Made by a program: the position numbers and the translations under genes
Source of the DNA: Symbiodinium natans
Taxonomy: Eukaryota; Sar; Dinophyceae; Suessiales; Symbiodiniaceae
Reading direction: 5' to 3'
Assembly (NCBI GenBank): GCA_905221605.1
Contig: CAJNDS010002156.1
Coordinates: 26,001-90,000 of the forward strand
Length of the DNA: 64,000 nucleotides
Shown here: positions 29,822 to 40,822 of the stretch, piece after piece
How the letters are laid out: each line of letters opens with the position of its first letter
Position numbering within the stretch: the stretch's first letter is position 1
Notes under the pieces: generated by a model
The model's input: the letters and a program-made list of their open reading frames with translations, nothing else
What the model was told of the DNA's origin: nothing
Database searches by the model: none

Positions 29822-30040
29822 GTCTTGCATCCAGACGCAAAGCTGCCTTGTGCGAATGCCTGGTCTGTCCATCACGTAGCTACGTTGATTTACGAGGAGT
29901 ACCTAAACAGCTATGCATGTGGAGCTCTCTCCTGTCTTAGCCAGCTTGATTGTAAGATCCTGTTGGCCTCTGTGCAACACAGGCATTTTCAGCTGAGCCG
30001 CCACTTCAGTGTGGAAGACAGCTGCACCCACCACAAATAG
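29822..30040 (+). CDS. Candidate terminal exon, unknown function
   Basis: A clear acceptor (GTGTCTTTACACAG) ends at 29821 and is followed by 72 protein-like codons (ANAWSVHHVATLIYEEYLNS, later SCLSQLDCKILL) to TAG. No antisense frame competes over most of it. No family recognised. Confidence 0.35.
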   Translation, partial: VLHPDAKLPCANAWSVHHVATLIYEEYLNSYACGALSCLSQLDCKILLASVQHRHFQLSRHFSVEDSCTHHK

Positions 30041-30773
30041 GGTGCCAGCTGCACCGATGGGCACGTCGCAAGCGAATATTGCAGCGAAACTCTATGAGCA
30101 AGCCTGAACTCCACAACGCAACAAAACATCCTTTACGCATATCACAAACTATCCATTCAGAGCATGAATTGAAAGGTGAGGTTAGATAGCAAGGAGGTTA
30201 TAGTCAAAGCCTCCTCGGACAACTCCGAGGAACAGGCGCCTTGAGGTGGAATGGGCCCAGTCACGGGCCCGTGGGAAACAGAAAGGCTTTGGGGCCGTAC
30301 GTGCTTTTGCTGCTTGTGGGTTGTTGATGAAGAGTCTTGTCTGGCTTAGGATTAGGGGTGGGTCGTTGGAGTATGAAGGTCTGGGTGTGGGTAAAGGTCT
30401 GGCTGTGGGTACAAGGTGAGCTGCGAGTAGACAAAGATCTGTTCTCGCGAAACCCGGATTTCTTGTCTGGGTCGTAGCAGTTTCTTGAGCCACACGAACC
30501 GGAGGGCAAATTCATGGTCCAATGATGCAAAGGCAGTGGCAGGGTGGGTTCACATCTGCAAGAAGCTTGGCAGGATGTATCAGCCCCCTGAAGTAGGCAG
30601 CGTAGTCATATAGCACGTGTATGCACTGTGTTTAGGCTACGGGTAGGGTCACCTTCACCAAGTAACCAAGTATCCCGCTCAGGAGAGACTTAAATTTCCC
30701 ACCTCGCCCTCGTCGAATTTCGACGTGGCTGGCCCCCGGGAGATCTTTCTTTGCGACAAGCCTTAGCTTCTGT
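30041..30773. other. Unique sequence with minus frames
   Basis: Two overlapping minus frames (30182-30493 and 30261-30530) are moderately protein-like but cannot be separated. Confidence 0.3.
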
Positions 30774-30986
30774 CTTACTGCTAGTTAGTAGGGAATGAAG
30801 GAATGAGGTACCCTTTAGCCCCCCTATATATACCCTTTAAGGGACTATATTATAGATAAACTATATGGTCCCTGAAAGGGTATATATTGGGGATATAGAG
30901 TACCTGAACTATATAGTCCCTTAAAGGGTATACATCGGGGGCTACAGGGTACCTTCGTCCATCACTCCCTACGAAACAACAGTAAG
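30774..30986. mobile_element. MITE-like element, family C copy 4 (long form)
   Basis: CTTACTGCTAGTTAGTAGGG and CTACGAAACAACAGTAAG ends. The interior repeats a CCCTTAAAGGGTATATA-type unit, as in copy 3. Flanks CTGT and TTGT. Confidence 0.85.
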
Positions 30987-31064
30987 TTGTGTCTCACCAC
31001 GAGCTTGCCGACTACCTAGCCTCGGTCTCTCATTCTGTGCGCCTTTCTCTCCTTTTCTGAAGCT

Positions 31065-31189
31065 CCATGGGCTATCATACCCTATAATTAACCCCCTTAG
31101 AAAGGCCCTTTATCGGGTTATGGGCTATTGTACCCTACAACCCCTTAAATAGGGTCGGTTCGGAGGATTCTAAGGCCCAATAGCCCACG
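31065..31189. mobile_element. Composite family B element, copy 3
   Basis: A left part ATGGGCTATCATACCC...TTATCGGGTT is followed at 31120 by a complete ATGGGCTATTGTACCC...AATAGCCCAC unit, so two copies are joined. GCTCC lies at both outer borders. Confidence 0.8.
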
Positions 31190-31395
31190 CTCCTTGACTC
31201 CTTGCCGCTCTCTCAGTGCCTGTTCTGCTGGCTGATCGCGCCGCTATGGGGAGGTAGTGCAAGTGAGGTCTCACGGCGAAGTCTTACAGAAAGTTCAAAA
31301 CAGGGCGCCCCAGCGATGCACATTTGCATCCCACCTTGCAAAGTAAAGCACAGTCCACCCCAACCCTGACCAGCGCTGCTGTTTGCTTACGCCAG

Positions 31396-31879
31396 GACAT
31401 GATTTTTACCGGCTTGACTTTTGAAAGCCCAGTGGGGCATGACCGCCTGCAACATTGCCAAGTCCCTCCGATTGCGTTTAGCGGTTCAAGCAGAACTAAC
31501 GTAGATGAGGCCTTGTTCAAGAACCAGGGCTTCTGGACCATTTCGGTAAGTTTAGGTACTGGGTTCGAGCTCAGGTTCTTTCCTGAAGCACAGCAGCATC
31601 CGACAACCGAAGCCCTAGATGAATGGCATCCAGGTGCCTGAAGTAGAGGACGAGCGAGACGAGCTGCCTCCCATCGCTGCTTGCGCTTCAGTGTCTCAGA
31701 GTTTTTCAGGAGCTACGAGGCTGGAGAGGTCATCAAGGTCCAAGCACGTACTGGATCCAACATTGTGGGGCGAGATGCCGAATCATGCTGCTCTACAGGA
31801 GATGTTAAGATCCTCGACTTCATGCGGCTTGTCCCAGGACATTGATGCGCCAACGTTGTTGCTTCCTGTGCTCCAATAG
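31396..31879 (+). CDS. Two-exon gene model, unknown function
   Basis: Exon one (31396-31545) follows the acceptor TTTGCTTACGCCAG and ends at a consensus donor GTAAGT. It gives 50 codons in phase 0 (MIFTGLTFESPVGHD at the start). The intron would run 31546-31633 (88 nt, ending GCATCCAG). Exon two (31634-31879) then reads 81 codons in phase (VPEVEDERDELPPIA...) to TAG. An alternative acceptor at 31596 leads to a stop at 31641. No family recognised. Confidence 0.35.
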
Positions 31880-32078
31880 CTGCTGGCAACAGCAAGCTGA
31901 CAATGAGGTGGAGGTGCGAAGTTCTTCAGACCAGCAATATGAGGACAACGAAACTAGCTGTCTCACGCAGCTTCCTTTGCACCTCTCCCTACCGGCCATT
32001 GGACAAGTCCCAAGGTTTGGGAACTTTCTCATTTCTCTCATTTCCGTGCTCGACATGGCTATCCAATCATGCTGAATC

Positions 32079-32115
32079 CCTAATCCCTAAACCCTAAACC
32101 CTAAACCCTAAACCC
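32079..32115 (-). repeat. Interstitial telomere array
   Basis: Five units. Confidence 0.94.
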
Positions 32116-32271
32116 AATCCCACTGTGCCCGATTTGGGACTCACAGTTCTGTAGATTATAGTTGCAGGGTTCTGGAAGTTCTTGGTGGTGAAGCCTCGGG
32201 CTTCGATTTCCCCCCGAAGCGGCCACTTGCCTGTGTCCCAAACGTGCTCAATGAGAACTAGCACTGGATAC

Positions 32272-32347
32272 CTAAACCCTAAACCCTAAACCCTAAACCC
32301 CAAACCCTAAACCCCAAACCCTAAACCCCAAACCCTAAACCCTAACC
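32272..32347 (-). repeat. Telomere-like array with CCCCAAA variants
   Basis: About 11 units, with CCCTAAA alternating with CCCCAAA. Confidence 0.95.
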
Positions 32348-32491
32348 ATGGGTTGGGAGCCTCATGGAAGACTCAGGATGACATGATGAGACCTTCGGAG
32401 CCCCTTAAACCCCGAGCAAAGGTCGACTTCCTGCCACTCGGAAGCCCTTACCGAGTTTCGGTACTTCTTGTTTCGGCAATGAAATATACGA

Positions 32492-32578
32492 ATATATGTA
32501 TATATGTAGATATGTAGATATGTATATGTATATATATATATATGTATATACATATATATATATATATACATATATCCA
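32492..32578. repeat. TATATG/CATATA microsatellite with dyad symmetry
   Basis: GTATATATGTAGATATG units change into TACATATATATATATA, so the tract can fold back. Confidence 0.9.
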
Positions 32579-32714
32579 TGTAAACAAAAAGGCACTTCTG
32601 CTTGTTGCAACTTGAGTAACAAGAAATACTTGTCTAGCAAGCAAAGACTTCAACGGGCCTCTTCGACGTTCTGGCCGCCGCCGGTCACGACGGTGGCTAC
32701 GGCTGCGCCTCGTG

Positions 32715-32751
32715 GGTTTAGGGTTTAGGGTTTAGGGTTTAGGGTTTGGGG
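32715..32751 (+). repeat. Interstitial telomere array
   Basis: Five TTTAGGG units. Confidence 0.95.
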
Positions 32752-33509
32752 TCCGGCGGCTCTGTGGCTGGCTTCCGTCAAAAAGTGAGCTCTTTCGCTT
32801 TCTCTCTCCGTCGCTTCCCCTCTCTCCCTCTCTCTCGCTATGTGTAGGTGTATACGCTCACCCCCCCCCCCCCTCTTCTCAGCCCCACCCCGGAATGGAC
32901 AATGTCAAAAGCACACCTTAAAAACAACAACAAATTCAACAGCGCAAGAATGCAAAAACCTTTCTGGGAGAAGCTCTGGGAAGTTTGGATTCTTCGGTTT
33001 CGGTAAACTTGCCTAGGAAAAGGCTCCAAGAGCAGAAAGCTTTCCAAACAAAACAACACGTGGCAAACCAGGGCCAAGAATACATTATCTGCGCAGCAAA
33101 GCTTCTTACTAGGGAAATCCCAAAACCAAGATCCCAAAATCCAAACCTCAGCAGAACTCATCCCAGAAAACTTTGACTGCTTTGATTTTAGATAGGAGAA
33201 GGACGGTGAATGCCTGAAAAACATTACGAAAACAAAAGCCGTCATGAACAAGAAGGGGCTTTTGGGCACACAACAAAAGCTAGTTAACAAAAAGAAAGGG
33301 GCATCCTATACTTAATTGCGAATAGATTTGTCGTCTAGATGTTCAGTCCTTTGCTGGGTTTTCGTGAGTGAGGGTAGCGTCCATCTGGCTGTCTTATGAA
33401 CTGCCTGTGCGCCTTTTACATTTCTTCAGCGGGCCTTTGCCCTTCATCTCGTTCTTTCTCAAACACTCAGTAGTACTACAAAAGAATGAAAAAGACAGCG
33501 ACTTAGCAA
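32752..33509. other. Unique AT-richer sequence
   Basis: CT-rich patch and poly-C at 32800-32876. Long frames overlap on both strands (150 codons minus at 32838-33290, 63 codons plus at 32985-33176); neither is supported. Confidence 0.35.
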
Positions 33510-33583
33510 ATGCCAAAGGTGAGTAAACAGAGTGAACGGAGAGAACACAACTTATTCATGCTTAATTTAGAGGAGAACCATTA

Positions 33584-33766
33584 CTACTTCATTGTTTTCC
33601 CATCCGGCACACGACTTTTCTTGACAACGCTCCAAGTAACGCAAAATGTGAGCAGTGGTGCGAGGAAAGTTGCAATGATGCTGCGAGGAAACTGAACTTT
33701 GGAACGTTCCGACTTGTCGACTTTTTCTTTGCGCTTTTTGGGGTTCTCTGGAGTCTCACTTACCAT
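33584..33766 (-). CDS. Weak candidate with a basic N-terminus and a hydrophobic segment
   Basis: ATG-started frame of 60 codons: KKRKEK near residue 11 and a hydrophobic stretch IIATFLAPLLTFCVTWSVV around 30-48. However, its ATG overlaps a perfect donor (GATGGTAAGTGAG), and a plus frame of 61 codons (33510-33695) overlaps it. Undecided. Confidence 0.22.
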   Translation of the reverse strand: MVSETPENPKKRKEKVDKSERSKVQFPRSIIATFLAPLLTFCVTWSVVKKSRVPDGKTMK

Positions 33767-33858
33767 CTCTTTCTAGAATTCGTAGCGCCCCGTCCCCCAC
33801 TCTAAATTTCCGGAACCTTCTTGTAGTGCCGAGGCCATTACTTACATCTTTCCCATGA

Positions 33859-33911
33859 GGTTTAGGGTTTAGGGTTTAGGGTTTAGGGTTTGGGGTTTGG
33901 AGTTTGGGGTT
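33859..33911 (+). repeat. Interstitial telomere array
   Basis: Seven units, the last three TTTGGGG-like. Confidence 0.95.
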
Positions 33912-34131
33912 GGCTGCCCTTCAGCCCCCTGAGGTCTGAGTCTCGGTGCCCACGCGCTTCGTTGGTGCGCAATGCACCCACAAAACGCCTTGACCCAACT
34001 TTGATGCCCTTTCCATGACCCCCCCGGCCTTGCTCCGTACCGTTCACGCCCGCGGCGGCTGGCCATCGCCGAGCACCAATGTGAGTTAAGCTCCTTCGAA
34101 GTGCAAAGCGACCCAAGATTTCAAACCTTTG

Positions 34132-34533
34132 TTATGGGGATTCCGAGATTAGGGGTACCTTCTTGGGGTCCTTGCTATAAGGGAATCCTACTATCTGGGG
34201 ACTTTGATGCTTTGGGCTCTGACGCGGCTGCACGTGCAGCGGCCAGCTGATGTGATTGCTCTTGTAACAAGCTGGGCCGTATGTTCGAAGGCGAGAGTCA
34301 CATCTCAGGGGTTTGGGGACACTGTGGCAGTGTAGTCGGCGTGGGTATCCGTACTTGGTTTCCGACACGGCCACCAACATCTTAACGGCATACGAAGGCC
34401 AGAAACACAACTTGTGCAGCTCAGAACTACATTCCCAAACATGATCTGAGTGCCGGACGTTACGAGACGTCCATCGTTGTTTCTTTTGACTGCTTTGAGC
34501 CCACGCGGCGACTGAGCAACAACCATGTTGCAT
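34132..34533 (-). CDS. 133-codon frame ending in a family D element
   Basis: The last roughly 22 codons are family D sequence (VGFPYSKDPKKVPLISESP). The upstream part (KYGYPRRLHCHSVPKPLRC) is protein-like. No family recognised. Confidence 0.25.
   Translation of the reverse strand: MQHGCCSVAAWAQSSQKKQRWTSRNVRHSDHVWECSSELHKLCFWPSYAVKMLVAVSETKYGYPRRLHCHSVPKPLRCDSRLRTYGPACYKSNHISWPLHVQPRQSPKHQSPQIVGFPYSKDPKKVPLISESP
34136..34203 (+). mobile_element. Truncated family D element, copy 5
   Basis: GGGGATTCCGAGATTAGGGG to GGAATCCTACTATCTGGGGA. The right half is missing. Confidence 0.75.
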
Positions 34534-36052
34534 TCAGTGCTTGACTTTACGAGGATTTGGTCATTTGATGAATGAATGAGACTCCCTTTAGGTCTGTGGT
34601 AGAAATCTTCGACCTTCTAATCAGTCTAAAAGCCTTCAGAATACATTGTAACTTGTGCACCAAGCTCATGCCGAGACGGACCCGTTTTTGCTGATTGAGG
34701 GTAGGGTCATGCCTCTGACAACTGCAACAATCTTTTCTGGGGTTCCTTTTTGCTAGCAGTTGTTTTGAGTAGGGCTCCTCTCATCAGATGTTGTGATTCA
34801 ATTGCCACCCTTTTGAGTCGGATTGCACTGGCATGCGAGCCTTCCACCGCGAAATGTTGCAAACCTTAACCTGGGTATTTAAGTCCTCCGTCATCCTGAA
34901 CCCAACCCTTCATCCAAGCTCTCCGCCCCGTCTTCAGCTTCGGCCGTGCGCAGCCCGGCGACTCGGGCCAAAGCTCGCGAAAGGCCCTCAGAGAACTTAG
35001 GACTGCTGGCTTGGTAGATCTCAGCTGCCAGGCTTTTCTGGTGAATCTGAAATCCAGCGACGTGCATTAGAAGTTCGGATTTGCAATCTCCGTGTTCGGT
35101 ACTACGATCTTGTGGCGTGTTCTGTTGTTGGGTGGTTGGGCGTGATCCCGGCGGAGGGTAGGTGGCTTAAGCCACTGAGTGATAAGTGTTGTTTGGATCC
35201 GATGGTACGAGGGGACCTTGACAGCCACCGAAAAGGCTTGAAGTCTAACTGTGAACTGCGCATGGAGACGAAAGGACCGGAAAAGTCAGCTGGAAGCTCA
35301 GCGTATGACATGCACCACCAAGTTCCTACACAGCACGAAGATGCGTGCCACTGAGTGCCCAAACTGGTCCTTCTCTTCGGAGACCTGCATCAGAGAGATC
35401 GTGTACTACAAACTCCAGAAGTCGCACAGCTGAAACACCTAGCATGGAGCTTCGAAACTGGCGGCAACGTTGCCTCTGGTTCCAGGCATCCATCAACCAA
35501 TCTTGTGTTCGGTCTGTTTGTGAGCCCCCTCTCGCAAACAGCATCGGGCCCGGTGTGAAGGAGCTGCATGAAACACATCACTTCGCATATCTTCGGATCT
35601 TGTGTCGCATAGCGGGCACAGTGTGTGTGTGTGTGTGTGTGTGTGACGCGTGTCTGCATTCGGGTTCGCGGCCCCTATCAGGCTTGTTTTTGGATTGCGA
35701 TTTGGTTCTTTTAATTCTAATGGTGATAACTGTTTTTCATCCCGCCCAGGTTTCTGAGGTAGTCTGATGTTTCCCTGTGCCTATTGGAAGCCCTTGTACG
35801 TCATATGTCCTTGACCATAGAGGATTAGCAACTTAAGTCGGAGAGCAGCTTGGTATTTGTGGCCCCAACTCATGGCACTCACGAGTAGATTCAGCCTTCA
35901 ACAGCTTTGGAGGTCTGATTGTGTGCGGCTTCTGGCACGCAGCGTGGCGCAGCGTGGGGCTGTATTGGACCATTTCAAATCAGAACCTTTCTGGAAGGGG
36001 AGGAAGGCAAAGATTGCAAGCTGTGTGCGAAGTGCGATCTGGATGGAGGTGC
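34534..36052. other. Unique sequence, (GT)n, competing frames
   Basis: (GT)n at 35620-35645. In 35102-35767 frames on both strands overlap (for example 35112-35354 plus and 35102-35362 minus) and none has decisive signals. Confidence 0.4.
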
Positions 36053-36141
36053 TTGATTAAGGAATATAGTGTAAATTCTAAAGGGATCCTTGTTATGATT
36101 TAAGGAATATTCCTTAATTCAGGGGTATTGGGCTCTTTGGG
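36053..36141. mobile_element. Family A element, copy 3, left end lost
   Basis: Begins at GATTAAGGAATATAG and keeps the AAAGGGATCC core and the right end GGTATTGGGCTCTTTGGG. Confidence 0.82.
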
Positions 36142-36319
36142 TTTGAGTCAAGCTCCTAGTCGGAAAGGTTAAACGAGAACTGGCATTCAGCGGAAGCAAT
36201 CTGACAACGATGTGCGACGAAGTGATCACCCCCGGGTGTTTTCGTAAGATCAAAAACGGCCTCTCGATCCGCAAAACTCGAGAGGGCAGCAAGGGTCCAT
36301 GTTTGGCATGTGCAATCAT

Positions 36320-36381
36320 GTAGGGTTTAGGGTTTAGGGTTTAGGGTTTAGGGTTCAGGGTTCAGGGTTTAGGGTTTAGGG
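36320..36381 (+). repeat. Interstitial telomere array
   Basis: Nine units including two TTCAGGG. Confidence 0.95.
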
Positions 36382-36518
36382 TCTAGAACAAACAACCAAA
36401 CACATTGAAGGTTGGGTGTTTTGGGGGAGCCTGCCTGGAGGAGGGCTTCCATGTCCTCACCAGAAGGGCTTCAAGTTGGAGAGTGTTCGCATTGCACATA
36501 TCTACGAACTAGGACCCA

Positions 36519-36567
36519 GGTTTAGGGTTTAGGGTTTAGGGCTTAGGGTTTAGGATTTAGGGTTAGG
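36519..36567 (+). repeat. Interstitial telomere array
   Basis: Seven units, one CTTAGGG. Confidence 0.93.
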
Positions 36568-36666
36568 GCAATAACTACAGAATTTGTTCGGAGCTTCCGC
36601 TTGGTGCGGCAATGCTCTGGCTCTACAAGGCCTTGCCTATGTCCCTAATGGTTCCAGGCTTAATAT

Positions 36667-36770
36667 GGGGTTTCCGAGATTGGGGGTACCTTCTTGGGGT
36701 CGGTACCATAATTAGGGGGATCCTACTACTTGGGGGTCTATATTAGGTTCCCTTAGGCTCGTAAACTCCC
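36667..36770 (+). mobile_element. MITE-like element, family D copy 6
   Basis: GGGGTTTCCGAGATTGGGGG at the left and AGGCTCGTAAACTCCC at the right, with the GGATCCTACTACTTGGGGG core. Confidence 0.75.
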
Positions 36771-37076
36771 ACTACGGCAGCGGGATAAAAACGACTGAAG
36801 CTACCATTGCTGCCATAACAGAACGATCTAGTTGCAAGCTCAGGCGCGGGAACAGGCCAAGCAGAAAACTGACTCTCCCGCCGCACCCCAAGGCCTACTT
36901 ACCTGGAGTACATTCCGGGACCTCCTCACCTCCTCACCTCACAAACGCGCCAAGTTCCTGAATGCACCTTTGCTCTTGGCAGGCGCTCCTCTCGATTTAC
37001 CAGGCAGGCAGCGCGCACGCGGCACATAAGACCATGGTCACACACGAGCCCTGCCAGGGTCAAGACTTCCGCAGTG

Positions 37077-37161
37077 TTAGGGTTTAGGGTTTAGGGTTTA
37101 GGGCTTAGGGTTTAGGGCTTAGGGCTTAGGGTTTAGGGTTTAGGGTTTAGGGCTTAGGGTG
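37077..37161 (+). repeat. Telomere-like array with CTTAGGG variants
   Basis: About 12 units; CTTAGGG and TTTAGGG interleaved. Confidence 0.95.
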
Positions 37162-37287
37162 CATCGCTGTGTTTAAGAGGGCCGAACGCTTCAGGGGCTC
37201 GAGGGTGGAGCCTTCGAAGGGTAGCTACGGCACCTTAGTGTGGGCCCTTTTTTGCGAAGCCCTTACATACCCCTTATATACCCTGTA

Positions 37288-37336
37288 AAACCCTAAACCC
37301 TAAACCCTAAACCCTAAACCCTAAACCCTAAACCCA
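37288..37336 (-). repeat. Interstitial telomere array
   Basis: Seven CCCTAAA units, preceded by CCCCTTATATACCCTG, which resembles family C interior sequence. Confidence 0.95.
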
Positions 37337-38141
37337 GGGGCCCATACTTCAGAACCCTTTAAAAAGAGGTCAGGGACCATCTTCCGGGACCATGAAGCTA
37401 CCCTTGGAAGGCGAAGAGCCCAGGCCCTACTACGATTGAAAGGCGCTTCGAACGTACTCCGCCTCAAACTCAGCCAAAACGCCACGCCGACAAGATACCC
37501 GGCGATGACACTGGAAATTCCAGCACCATGCTCCCTAAACCCTAAGTTTGGTTTGTGTGTGTGTGTTGGGGAGATTACCCCAGACAAACGCTCAAACCCC
37601 CCAAACTGCACCCTACAGGTCCCCTTAATGATGAGCCCCGTCGATCCCCCCCGGTAGTCGATTCGCACATACACCCGATGTGCCTGCCAAGATGGTGGTC
37701 TTGGGCTGCTGTGTAGCGGCAGCCTTCCGACTTTTGGGGGCTCTCGAGAGGGCTTCAATGGAAGGGTGAGCTGGGCTCAGAACCTTCTAGAGATGGCGAC
37801 AGGGGCATTTTGCAAGGCCTTTTGGGTGTGCCGAGATCCTCATGGCGTGCAGTACTCAACTCAGTATTCCATTATTGCCACAGGGCTCCTCGATGTGGTG
37901 GTAGCGGCATTGCGTTTCAGCGTTTAGTTTGCCCATGACGGGTACTGGGCTGAGTGTTCCCATCCTGCTGTCTGTCCCTAACAGGCCACGCTTTAGGCAT
38001 TTTTAAATGACCAGCTTGCCATTTTCAACTGCGTATGCCGTGCTTTTTGGAAGTCCTCGCTGCGAATGCTCATCCTGTCAGGATTCCCGTGTCGGCGCAC
38101 CCATAGCTAGGTGTCGGCGCCTCCATCCCACAACAGTGCCA
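37337..38141. other. Unique sequence with competing frames
   Basis: A 145-codon minus frame (37321-37758) begins in unique sequence and ends in the telomere array; a plus frame (37436-37657) overlaps it. Confidence 0.3.
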
Positions 38142-38564
38142 CTACTGATCCCAAAGCCTTACAAAAGCGCGATGAGAAGGCTTTCGTGAAGAGGATGCTT
38201 GTTTTGGACTGGGTCTTAGGGTTATCACGGGAGTTAGGGCCGGCTTGGGTCCATCCTCACGAACGTCGGAGGGGATCTCCATCACTTCACTTTGTGCGAC
38301 GACCTTCCAGAAAAGGTCATGGCTGGCTGTAGGGCTGGCTTCTACTTGCAGCTTCAGGTTTTTGCGGACATGTAGATCACTTGAGGCATTCACAATCCAA
38401 ATCACGGCACGGAAAGGACAGGACCTCCTGATATTCCGGCGCACGCCAGAAACCCCGACAAAAATGCTTCGCTTCACCCGTCAAGTCCTGAAAATGGTCA
38501 ATCTTGTTTCCTCCAATTCTGGCGGGCAAGGTAGACAAGTTCGCACTGAACTGCACAGGCTTTC
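38142..38564 (-). pseudogene. Frameshifted coding-like region, unknown function
   Basis: After a strong acceptor (GGCTTTGTTGTTCAG, ending at 38565) one minus frame reads 62 very protein-like codons (KPVQFSANLSTLPARIGGNK; later FCRGFWRAPEYQEV) to a stop at 38377. From about 38420 a second frame takes over (WIVNASSDLHVRKNLKLQVE, then SHDLFWKVVAQSEV) to a stop near 38142. An indel or unseen intron near 38400-38430 would join them. No family recognised. Confidence 0.4.
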
Positions 38565-38822
38565 CTGAACAACAAAGCCAGACAAGAGCAGCCTCCTCGA
38601 CGTCGGAGCCCTGTCACGTATCAAGCAGTGTTGCATTGTGAACAATGCTTTGGGAAAGCAGACCAGCACAGCTGTCAGCAAGCATGGACGACTTTTAAAT
38701 GCTTCACTCATCTTATGCTTGTCTCCCAGGCAAGACCGGAGCTGCACATGTCTAACGTCACTGAACATCACTGAACACAAGCCGCTCGCAAATCTGCCAG
38801 AGGCACTTCCGAATCAAAGTGG

Positions 38823-38863
38823 AACCCTAAATCCTAAAGCCCTAAACCCTAAACCCCAAACCC
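38823..38863 (-). repeat. Telomere-like array
   Basis: Six units with variants. Confidence 0.9.
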
Positions 38864-39484
38864 AACGAGCTGCTGCACCATGCTAAACTTCACCGAGCAA
38901 ATGCCAACGCAGATATCTTGCCTCGGCCGTTTCGTTGTTTTCAGCAGGCCTTGGGAGGCGAACGGGCCGCTTTGCAAACATTGCAAGCTAGCCAATGAAC
39001 AAGTCCCCCTGTCGTGATCAGCGTCTGCAGGCTGGACTCGACCAAAACAAGCGACGGCAAAGACATAGATTCGAGGTTTGTGGGCAGCCTCAAGTGAAGT
39101 AGCCGAGTTGCAGCCGAGGATAAACTGTACTTGCAGTCTCAGAAAGATTCACAATTCGGCTGTACATAAAGATACGTCCTACCTAATTATATGCAACTAT
39201 ACCTAAAACACCACAGTCACTATGTAAGATGACATCACATACCCGCCTCTTAGTGCCCCTAACATGCCGGCGATAATGCATAGCCGCAGGCTCAGCTCGA
39301 CCGAATCGGCACTCCTGCACCTGCGCACTCGCGATTCTGGCTCACACACAGTGCTTAGACGGAACGCCATTCCGAAGGACGGCTGGGTTGTAGCATGACA
39401 GACTTGCACGTGGCGCATTCCGCAACGGCTTCGTGATTTCTTGCAGTGAAAAGGGGGGGGGGGGGGGCGTGAAACAAGATCCTC
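38864..39484. other. No recognisable feature
   Basis: Unique sequence with poly-G at 39451-39468. Confidence 0.4.
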
Positions 39485-39563
39485 CCTAAACCCTAAACCC
39501 TAAACCCTAAACCCTAAACCCTAAACCCTAAACCCTAAATCCCGAACCCCAAACCCTAAACCT
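39485..39563 (-). repeat. Interstitial telomere array
   Basis: About 11 CCCTAAA units, decaying at the right. Confidence 0.95.
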
Positions 39564-39635
39564 GAATCGTGCTCGAGGCCTCACGGACAAAGTGCCGCCA
39601 GAGCCGGTGCCTCGCCAAAAGCGCGTTTCAGGATC

Positions 39636-39677
39636 GGGTTTAGGGTTTAGGGTTTATAGGGTTTCGGGTTTAGGGTT
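39636..39677 (+). repeat. Telomere-like array
   Basis: Five units with TATAGGG and TTTCGGG variants. Confidence 0.9.
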
Positions 39678-40633
39678 GGTAAGCAAGTACTGGCAAGTAC
39701 AGCCTTAGTTGCGTCAAGGGCTACTCATGCACTCTCAGGTCGTGGGACCTTAAGTTGAGGTCGTCTGCGGTTTGCTCATGCAACTCCAGCGCAACCCAGG
39801 TGATGGCTTGAACGATGACTCAACTCTGGGCAGTTTATCGTCCTTACAAGCGAGAGATGCCAGAAACCCTAAGTCGAAGCGGGTGCCTCGGGACGGCCTC
39901 GCGGCTCTCGCCTGTGACCTGCAATTTACTGCTTCCAGTGCCAGGCAAGGACCAATCGTCCTACTTATCGTCCTAACCTAGGTGCCTGCCCCAAGGCGAC
40001 CCACGCCGACCAAGGGCGACTCAACCCAAGGAGACGCCTCTGATTGCCCTTCTTTTTCTTTCCTCTCTCTCTCTCTCTCGCTCTTTCTCTCTCTGTTTAT
40101 TTCTTTCCTTCTTTCTTTTTCGCTCTCCCACTCTCTTTCACTCACGCTCTCACGCTCTCTTACTCTATCTCTCCTTTGGCATAGCTAGCGAAAAGCTTCC
40201 CGAAAGCAAGCGCTTGTGTTCTCCCTGGCAGTCGCGGAATTAGGGACAGTAGGGTTCAGTGTCAATGCGGTAGATTCAGCGTTTACGGTCTATGGTAGGT
40301 TACAGGAGGGGTTCGGGTTTAGGGCAAAAGTGAGACACCCCTAAAAAGTAGATCACACACTGGAGACCTGCCTTGTGACACCCGCGAGACCCCAAAGATA
40401 ACTAGGATCAGGAAGGCGCTAGAACAGAAAACTGCAGGGGGACGCCCTCGCGAGACGCTCACATGTCATAAGGACAACTGTGCCATACTAGATGCTGACA
40501 GATGAGACGCCTTTTGCCTGCGCGAGACAGCTTACGTCAAGCACCCGGTATTGGTGCTCCGAGCCTCTGCGGTATAGATGTCAGACGCGTGTGTTGATCG
40601 AGACATGATTTACGCTGACGAGCCTCACCTGGG
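39678..40633. other. Unique sequence with a CT-rich tract
   Basis: Pyrimidine-rich CTCTCT/TTCTTT block at 40048-40175. No gene supported. Confidence 0.5.
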
Positions 40634-40822
40634 CTATCCCAAAACCCTGGCTGCGCAAGCCTTCTTCCACTGATTGATGGTTCGCTGTGACACCCACACC
40701 TGAGCTGCATTGGCAGTGCTTTGCTGCATTAGTACCTTCGAAACCCTTTCGGCTACCCCCTGCCAAAAGCCTGCTCCTTTGCACAGCGTGTGGAGCTCCC
40801 ACGAAGCAGTAACATGCCACAA
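40634..40822 (-). CDS. Candidate exon with a helix-turn-helix-like end
   Basis: 62 codons. After GGAGCAGGCTTTTGGCAG (possible acceptor) the frame reads GVAERVSKVLMQQSTANAAQ, later WVSQRTINQWKKACAARVLG, then TAG. The VSQRTINQWKK part resembles a DNA-recognition helix, but the match is by eye only. A second minus frame (40581-40886) overlaps. Confidence 0.3.
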   Translation of the reverse strand: MWHVTASWELHTLCKGAGFWQGVAERVSKVLMQQSTANAAQVWVSQRTINQWKKACAARVLG

